64,000 nt of DNA from Streptomyces albipurpureus (lineage in GTDB: Bacteria > Actinomycetota > Actinomycetes > Streptomycetales > Streptomycetaceae): NCBI RefSeq assembly GCF_023701525.1, contig NZ_JAMQAW010000083.1, positions 27,112 to 91,111 on the forward strand. The letters run 5' to 3'. Shown here one piece after another: positions 59,486-64,000 of this stretch. Each line of letters begins with the position of its first letter. The first letter of the stretch is position 1. Position numbers and translations under genes: made by a program. The notes below the pieces were generated by a model that searched no databases, had not been told where the DNA came from, and was given only the letters and a program-made list of their open reading frames with translations.

Positions 59486-60284
59486 CACGTTCTCTCCTTG
59501 GTGCGGCGACGGCCATCCCGCCGTCGGGGTGGACCGAACCGCCGGTGATGCCCCTGGCGCGTTCGGAGGCGAGGAAGACGTACGACCAGGCGTGGTCACC
59601 GCCGGTCAGGGCGACGCCCAGCGGGGTCCTCGCGGCCAGATCCCCGGCGCGGCCCGGGGTGTCGTCGAGTCGGCGGTCGCCGAGCCCGAGCCCGGGCAGT
59701 CCGCGCAGATCGGTGCCGAGGGTGCCGCCGGGGGCCACGCCGTTGACCCTTACCGCGGGGGCGAGTTCATGGGCGAGGGCGGTGACCAGTCCCCGTACCG
59801 CGAACTTGGACGACACATAGAGCACCCCGCCGCGACCGGGGTAGTAGGCCGAGGTCGACTCGGTCAGCAGCACACAGCCGCGCGAGGCCCGCAGATGGGG
59901 GAGGGCGGCCTGTACCGACAGCAGATGGGACTTGACGTTGATCCGGAACATGTCGTCGAAGGCGGCGTCGGCGGTCTCGGCGTCCAGTTCGCCCACGCCC
60001 CGGTAGAAGTCGAAGACCCCGACGCAGTTGACCAGGATGTCCAGCCCGCCGAACGCCTCCACGGCGGCGTCGACGGCCGCGCGATTGGCCCCGGGGGTGG
60101 TCGCGTCGCCCACCGTGACGGGCACGTCGGGTGCCTCGGCGGTGAGGCGCGCGCTTTTGCCCGGGTCGAGTTCCAGCACGGCGACCCTGGCGCCCTCGGT
60201 ACGGAAGGCGTCCACGACGGCCCGGCCGATCCCGGAGCCACCGCCCACGACCAGCGCCCGGCGGCCCTCCAGCCAGCCGCTCAC
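59478..60284 (-). CDS. cis-dihydrodiol dehydrogenase (SDR, PhtB/BphB-like)
   Basis: A 268-aa classical SDR: GGGSGIGR near residues 14-21, ILVNCVGVFDF, a Ser in LTESTSAYYPGRGG and YVSSK as catalytic Tyr-Lys. The N-terminus GWLEGRRALVVGGGSGIG and C-terminal GITGGSVHPDGG fit dihydrodiol dehydrogenases, which re-aromatise the dioxygenase product with NAD+. GTG 60284 overlaps the stop of the 121-aa gene. Place between the oxygenase and ferredoxin genes equals phtB in the phtA1A2BA3A4C order. Confidence 0.85.
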   Translation of the reverse strand: MSGWLEGRRALVVGGGSGIGRAVVDAFRTEGARVAVLELDPGKSARLTAEAPDVPVTVGDATTPGANRAAVDAAVEAFGGLDILVNCVGVFDFYRGVGELDAETADAAFDDMFRINVKSHLLSVQAALPHLRASRGCVLLTESTSAYYPGRGGVLYVSSKFAVRGLVTALAHELAPAVRVNGVAPGGTLGTDLRGLPGLGLGDRRLDDTPGRAGDLAARTPLGVALTGGDHAWSYVFLASERARGITGGSVHPDGGMAVAAPRRERDA

Positions 60285-60646
60285 CGGGACCCGCCCCGTA
60301 CGCCGGGGGACTTCGGCTCATCGGGCCCCTTGGCCGTGGCCGCCTCCTGCACCAGCGGCCCGTACGGGGTGCCGATCATCGCCGAGAACGTGGCCGTGTT
60401 CTGCCGGGTCAGCGCCTCCAGTTCCAGTGGGCACAGCGCCACCCACTGGCCCGAACGCGGCGACTCGACCAGCAGCCTGGCCCCGTTGCGGGTACGGACC
60501 CTGACGACCCGTACCTCGGCGAACTCATTGGCCACCACGAGCGGTTCGCCCTCGGCCAGCGCCAGTAGCTCCGCACGCTCGGCGGCGGCTGCCTGGGCCG
60601 TCCGCGCGTCCTCTTCCTCTCCCTCCCAGCTCAGTGCCGCGCTCAC
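60281..60646 (-). CDS. unrecognised 121-aa protein inside the dioxygenase operon
   Basis: I do not recognise this protein. GTG 60646 overlaps the beta-subunit stop (GTGA), and its own stop overlaps the SDR start, so it is a real operon member. It has an acidic Ala-rich N-terminal helix (residues ~5-35), a beta-type centre (EVRVVRVRTRNGARLLVES) and a C-terminal CPLELEALTRQNTATFSAM stretch with one Cys. No signal peptide, no metal motif. Known phtA1A2BA3A4C clusters as I remember them have no gene here. An assembly factor or a small accessory subunit of the oxygenase is possible. Confidence 0.7.
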   Translation of the reverse strand: MSAALSWEGEEEDARTAQAAAAERAELLALAEGEPLVVANEFAEVRVVRVRTRNGARLLVESPRSGQWVALCPLELEALTRQNTATFSAMIGTPYGPLVQEAATAKGPDEPKSPGVRGGSR

Positions 60647-61245
60647 AGGAAGACCGCCAGGTTCTGCATCCGCAGGACCGCCTCGTCCGCCATGATCGTG
60701 CGCCGGGCCAGCAGCCAGCCGTCCGGGCCGCGCCGCAGCAGGTCCTCGCGGCCCGCCGACACCAGGGCCGGTTCGTTGACATCGCCTCGGCTGCGAAAGA
60801 GCAGCACCGAGGACTCGGCGATCAGATGGTCCGGGTCGGCGGTGGCGAAGGTGCGGACGTTGCCGATGTGGTGCCGCATCCGGGACGGCGGGTCCTCGGT
60901 CCAGGCGTGCTCGGTGAGGAAGCGGGCCACCCGGCGGGAGAGGGAGTACTTGTCCTCGTCGAAGTGGGCCATGCCGGGGGAGGTGTCGTAGCCGGAGCCC
61001 AGGGCGGTGGTCACCCGGACGGGCATCAGGTAGTGGATGTCCTCGGTGAGGAGCGTGAGCCACTCCTCGTACCTCTGGGCGTCCAGCAGATAGGTCTCGT
61101 CGGTCAGCCACTGGTGGGCTTCCTGGTGCCGCCGGTCGCCGAAGGGCAGGGTCCGTCCGGTGCGCTGGAGCCGGGAGGCACCGGCGCCGAGCGGTGAACG
61201 GGCGGACAACCCGCCGATGGGCGGGGGTGTGGTGTCGGTACTCAT
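60643..61245 (-). CDS. ring-hydroxylating dioxygenase beta subunit
   Basis: A 200-aa NTF2-fold beta subunit: ETYLLDAQRYEEWLTLLTEDIHYLMPVRVT, RMRHHIGNVRTF and the C-terminal GWLLARRTIMADEAVLRMQNLAVFL, all typical. It has a longer N-terminus (~40 residues, Pro/Ser-rich) than many. ATG 61245 overlaps the alpha-subunit stop (ATGA), fixing the start. Structural partner of the alpha subunit in an alpha3beta3 oxygenase. Confidence 0.92.
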   Translation of the reverse strand: MSTDTTPPPIGGLSARSPLGAGASRLQRTGRTLPFGDRRHQEAHQWLTDETYLLDAQRYEEWLTLLTEDIHYLMPVRVTTALGSGYDTSPGMAHFDEDKYSLSRRVARFLTEHAWTEDPPSRMRHHIGNVRTFATADPDHLIAESSVLLFRSRGDVNEPALVSAGREDLLRRGPDGWLLARRTIMADEAVLRMQNLAVFL

Positions 61246-62693
61246 GACCGGGTCTCCTTCGGGTCTCCTTCGCTGCGGCGGGGGGCGGTGTCCGTGCCCG
61301 CGGGTTCGGCGTCGCAGCTGTCCGGGCCGTGGCCGGTGCCGACCTCGACCGTGGCGGCGCGCGGCTGCGGCCGTTCCAGATGGTCCGCCCAGCGGTTGAG
61401 CAGTTCGCGCTGGTTGTACTCGCTGTAGCCGGTACGGGCGGTGCCCGGGCCGGCGAACTCGTCCGGAGTCAGGGTCGGGGACACCTGTACGCCGTCCTCC
61501 AGCAGTCCCATCCGGCTGTTGAGGAGCAGCCGCCGGGCCATGGACCCGGCGGCGGTGTTCGTCAGGGAGACCCAGTTCTCCACATCGTCCTGCTCGAACA
61601 TGCCGGTGGAGCCGAAGCACATCAGATACGCCTTGTAGGACAGCGCCTTGAACTCCTCGGGCGCCTCCGCGTCGACCGCGAACCAGGAGAGGACCTCGGT
61701 CTCGTTCTCGCTGATCGGCTGCCACTGCCGGATCGAGATGAAGGGCAGCACGGCCTCGGAGTCGGCGACCCGCGGCCAGTTGTGCACCAGGCTGAGGTTG
61801 GGGAAGAGGGAGGCGGCGGAGATCATGAAGCCGTCGCGGCCGATGACCTGTGACTGCTGCGGCGACCAGGCCGCCTTCATCCGGTCGATCATCTCCTGCG
61901 GGTAGCCGACGTACCGGAGCCGTTCGTCGAGGTCACCGGGCGGGAGCTTGTACGTCGTGCCGCCGCCGTTGCCCGCCCAGTAGGTGGCGCCGTCCTTGCG
62001 TTTCTCGGCCTTGGGCTCGCGGAAGAGCCCGATCTCGACGACCGAGGTGTGGGTCTGGGGGGTGTGGTACATGTCGCCGGCGAAGTTCTCGGCGCCGATC
62101 TTCCAGTTGGCCTTGATCCGCCAGCGCTGGGGGCCGCGCAGTTCGATGCCGCTGGGGCTCTGCCGGGTGTAGTAGTCGAGATAGAAGCGGAAGTCACCGA
62201 GGAAGTCCTCCAGCGGTGGTGCGTCCGGGTCGAGGCTGATGAAGATCATGCCGTTGTAGGTGGCGAGGTTCGGCGCGGGCAGCAGCCGCTGCCCCTTGCG
62301 CCGGAAGCCGGCTTCGCCGCCGTAGGCGTCCTGGTGGAACGGCAGTCCGACGATCCGGCCGTCGTTGCGGTACGACCAGCCGTGGTAGGGGCAGCGGAAG
62401 TGCGAGGCGTTGCCCATTTCGGCCCGGCACACCTGCATGCCCCGGTGCAGGCACATGTTGAAGTGGGCCCGGATCTCGCCGCTCTCGTCGCGGGTGACGA
62501 TGAAGGAGTCCTCCAGCACCCGTCGAACCACGTAGTCACCCGGTGCGGGGATCTCCGACTCATGGGCCACGAAGAGCCAGGCGCGGCCGAAGAGCCGCTC
62601 CTTCTCCAGGGCGAAGGTTTCGCTGTCGTTGTAGATGTGCGCGGGGATCATGCCCCGCCGCACGTCCCGCAGCACCGCCGTCTGGTCTGTCAT
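61242..62693 (-). CDS. ring-hydroxylating dioxygenase alpha subunit, phthalate 3,4-dioxygenase/NidA-like
   Basis: The 483-aa catalytic subunit has the Rieske [2Fe-2S] site Cys81, His83, Cys101 and His104 (MCLHRG, RCPYHGWSY) and the mononuclear iron site around ANWKIGAENFAGDMYHTPQTH with Asp207, His210 and His215. General similarity is to the NidA/PhdA/PhtAa group of Gram-positive class V dioxygenases. With ferredoxin, reductase, dihydrodiol dehydrogenase and class II aldolase genes in the phthalate order, phthalate or a substituted phthalate is the best guess; a PAH or cumate-type acid remains possible. The C-terminal ~30 residues are disordered. First gene of the operon; promoter candidate at 62768-62797. 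Confidence 0.88.
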   Translation of the reverse strand: MTDQTAVLRDVRRGMIPAHIYNDSETFALEKERLFGRAWLFVAHESEIPAPGDYVVRRVLEDSFIVTRDESGEIRAHFNMCLHRGMQVCRAEMGNASHFRCPYHGWSYRNDGRIVGLPFHQDAYGGEAGFRRKGQRLLPAPNLATYNGMIFISLDPDAPPLEDFLGDFRFYLDYYTRQSPSGIELRGPQRWRIKANWKIGAENFAGDMYHTPQTHTSVVEIGLFREPKAEKRKDGATYWAGNGGGTTYKLPPGDLDERLRYVGYPQEMIDRMKAAWSPQQSQVIGRDGFMISAASLFPNLSLVHNWPRVADSEAVLPFISIRQWQPISENETEVLSWFAVDAEAPEEFKALSYKAYLMCFGSTGMFEQDDVENWVSLTNTAAGSMARRLLLNSRMGLLEDGVQVSPTLTPDEFAGPGTARTGYSEYNQRELLNRWADHLERPQPRAATVEVGTGHGPDSCDAEPAGTDTAPRRSEGDPKETRS

Positions 62694-62759
62694 CGGCTGT
62701 CATCCGTTCCGGCCTCATGGAGAGGCCATCAGGCTCAATCTCTGCAAAATAGAGAAGTA

Positions 62760-62797
62760 TTCTGTTCAGTAGAAACCTGAGGCGGGCTTGGAGTCAA
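62760..62797 (-). promoter_or_regulatory. candidate promoter of the dioxygenase operon with overlapping inverted repeat
   Basis: On the minus strand TTGACT (62797-62792) is followed after 18 bp by TCTACT (62773-62768). The repeat TTCT-N7-AGAA (62760-62774) covers the -10 region, and GAA-GTA-TTC lies next to it. A repressor there would block the operon. Confidence 0.45.
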
Positions 62798-62843
62798 GGC
62801 CGGGGCCCGCAGCGGGGAGAGGTGATGATCTGTTCCGGGCTTC

Positions 62844-62862
62844 AGAAGAAAAGAGTTCTTCT
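62844..62862. promoter_or_regulatory. inverted repeat AGAAGAA-N5-TTCTTCT, candidate operator
   Basis: Perfect 7-bp arms with a 5-nt spacer in the divergent region between the dioxygenase operon and the LLM monooxygenase gene, 5 bp upstream of a TTGACG -35 element. The region is much richer in A+T than the flanking genes. The IclR protein at 56471-57274 is the obvious candidate to bind it. Confidence 0.55.
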
Positions 62863-62867
62863 AAGGC

Positions 62868-62897
62868 TTGACGATTCAATGGTTCGTCGATTGTGAT
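62868..62897 (+). promoter_or_regulatory. candidate promoter for the LLM monooxygenase gene
   Basis: TTGACG at 62868-62873 and TGTGAT at 62892-62897 with 18-bp spacing, about 50 bp upstream of the start codon at 62947. It directly follows the inverted repeat at 62844-62862. Confidence 0.45.
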
Positions 62898-62946
62898 GCA
62901 GGGGTGTGACGGGTGTCGCACACGCTGGAGACGCAAGGAGGCGTCC

Positions 62947-63891
62947 ATGGCAGTGACCATCGCCGGGGCCCCGGGGCTGGGGCTGGTGCTCCCGCCCTCG
63001 GTACCGCCCGGCCAGCTCTGGCCCGCTGTTGAGACCGCCGACCGCGGCGGCTTCGACTCGGTCTGGGTGACCGACCGCACGATCGCCGGGACCCCCTGGT
63101 TGGAGGCCCACACCCTGCTCGGGGCGGTCGCCGCCCGCACCGAGCGGGTCCGCATCGGAACCTCGGTGCTCTGCATCGCCCGCCGCAACCCCGTGCTCAC
63201 CGCGCACGCTCTCGCCACCGCCGATCACCTCTCCGGCGGACGGCTCGTCGCGGGAGTGGGGCTCGGCGGACTCGAACCCGCCGAATACGCCATCGCCGGA
63301 GTGCCCATCGCCAGCCGGGGCGCCCTCACCGACGAGTACCTCGGCCTGGTCCGACGGCTCTGGCAGGAGGAGTCCGTGGACCACCACGGCCCCGGCTTCC
63401 GCTGCGAGGGCATCAGCATCGCCCCCCGGCCCGCCGCGCCCGTACCCCTGTGGATCGGCGGCAACTCGCCCGCCGCATACCGCCGGGCCGGCCGCCTCGG
63501 TGACGGCTGGATCTCCGTCTTCGCCGGCCCGGACGGCTTCCGCGACGGCTGGGAACAGGTCCTCGCCCAGGCGGAAGCGGCGGGCCGCGACCCTCAGCCG
63601 CTCACCCCGGCGGTCCATCTCTTCGCGGCGATCGGCACCAGGCCCGGCCAGGCCGAGGCCGTGCTCGAACCCGCCGTCCGCGCACTCCTCGGCGCCGGCC
63701 TCGACCAGTACGGGGACGCCTGCCTCTACGGCACCCCCGACCGTTGGACCGACACCATAGGGCGCTTCGCCGAGGCTGGAGCGCGGCAGATCAATGTGCT
63801 GCTGTTCGGCGACGGACTCGCCCGCGACACCGAGACCATCGCCCTCGAAGTGATCCCCCAACTCGGCCCCCGTACCGCAACCCCGGCCTGA
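62947..63891 (+). CDS. LLM-class flavin/F420-dependent oxidoreductase
   Basis: The 314-aa protein is a luciferase-like TIM barrel: FDSVWVTDRTIAGTPWLEAHTLLGAVAART, VRIGTSVLCIARRNPVLTAHALATADHLSGGRL, VAGVGLGGLEPAEYAIAGVP, PLWIGGNSPAAYRRAGRLGDGWI. ATG 62947 with AAGGAGG at 6-7 nt is a strong start. Divergent from the dioxygenase operon over a shared regulatory region, so it probably belongs to the same pathway, for example as a monooxygenase for a related substrate. Whether it uses FMN or F420 cannot be decided by eye. Confidence 0.85.
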   Translation: MAVTIAGAPGLGLVLPPSVPPGQLWPAVETADRGGFDSVWVTDRTIAGTPWLEAHTLLGAVAARTERVRIGTSVLCIARRNPVLTAHALATADHLSGGRLVAGVGLGGLEPAEYAIAGVPIASRGALTDEYLGLVRRLWQEESVDHHGPGFRCEGISIAPRPAAPVPLWIGGNSPAAYRRAGRLGDGWISVFAGPDGFRDGWEQVLAQAEAAGRDPQPLTPAVHLFAAIGTRPGQAEAVLEPAVRALLGAGLDQYGDACLYGTPDRWTDTIGRFAEAGARQINVLLFGDGLARDTETIALEVIPQLGPRTATPA

Positions 63892-63985
63892 TCCCAGCCC
63901 GCCCGGCGGGCAGACCCCGACCCCGAAACCTCCACAGGGCAATCCCCACGGCCCCGCTCCCCGGCACCCGTCAAGGAGACAGACC

Positions 63986-64000
63986 ATGAGCAGCCCGGAC
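63986..64000 (+). CDS. first codons of the next gene (cut by window end)
   Basis: AAGGAG followed at 8 nt by ATG (63986) and the residues SSPD. The gene continues beyond the window; it lies 94 bp after the LLM gene on the same strand and is probably co-transcribed with it. Confidence 0.55.

Noticed and set aside
1..64000. tRNA, rRNA, insertion sequences, integrases
   Set aside because: No cloverleaf with GTTC-A/G loop, no rRNA stretch and no transposase or integrase motif was noticed by eye; a tRNAscan-SE and ISfinder run would settle this.

Overview
The window is high-GC DNA with GTG/TTG starts, AGGAG-type ribosome binding sites, many ATGA/GTGA overlaps between neighbouring genes, a melC1-melC2 pair and a bacterial sesquiterpene synthase. 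This points to Streptomyces or a very close actinomycete, and the mix of accessory pathways suggests a chromosome arm rather than the conserved core. All assignments come from reading the translated sequence; no database search was run.

Left part (1-13.7 kb). A rightward operon (2-5077) encodes a flavin monooxygenase tail, an unrecognised 229-aa protein, a short class II DAHP synthase, and a ligase/acyl-CoA reductase pair of the GriD/GriC type that reduces aryl acids to aldehydes. A strong hairpin (5125-5163) separates it from a leftward sulfur operon (10811-5191): a DszB-like sulfinate desulfinase, an SsuA-type lipoprotein, SsuC permease, SsuB ATPase, a binding-protein homologue without signal peptide, and SsuD monooxygenase. 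A divergent IclR regulator (11368-12255) and an SsuE-type FMN reductase (13116-13682) complete a likely organosulfonate/organosulfinate scavenging system. Two tiny leader peptides with Cys codons at their ends (11056-11163, 12466-12543) precede the operon and the reductase. Two near-identical inverted repeats flank the promoter region and overlap the IclR start codon.

Terpene part (14.1-20.8 kb). A pentalenene-synthase-like cyclase is co-transcribed with two P450s, one of which lacks the usual I-helix Thr. A divergent AraC regulator and a third P450 follow.

Polysaccharide part (21.8-50.3 kb). A PAP2 phosphatase converges on a leftward run of 22 genes from 50340 to 22466: priming sugar-phosphate transferase, GDP-mannose-6-dehydrogenase-like enzyme, two glycosyltransferases of family 4 and one of family 2, two Wzz-type proteins, AsnB-like amidotransferase, a Zn-dehydrogenase/MocA fusion, heparinase II/III, a beta-helix lipoprotein, O-antigen-polymerase-like protein, flippase, pyruvyl transferase, and a sugar-modification set (nucleotidyltransferase, C-methyltransferase, PIG-L deacetylase, epimerase, DUF4910 protein, GSA-type aminotransferase, RmlC-like epimerase). 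It looks like a complete Wzx/Wzy-type exopolysaccharide locus making an acidic, probably amidated and pyruvylated polymer.

Right part (50.3-64 kb). After a 1.7-kb gene-poor stretch come the melanin genes melC1/melC2, then an aryl-CoA ligase, a decayed AraC regulator, an IclR regulator, and a leftward aromatic dioxygenase operon (62693-57257). The operon order (alpha, beta, extra 121-aa protein, dihydrodiol dehydrogenase, [3Fe-4S] ferredoxin, reductase, class II aldolase-type decarboxylase) is that of Gram-positive phthalate 3,4-dioxygenase clusters. A divergent LLM-class monooxygenase and the first codons of another gene close the window.
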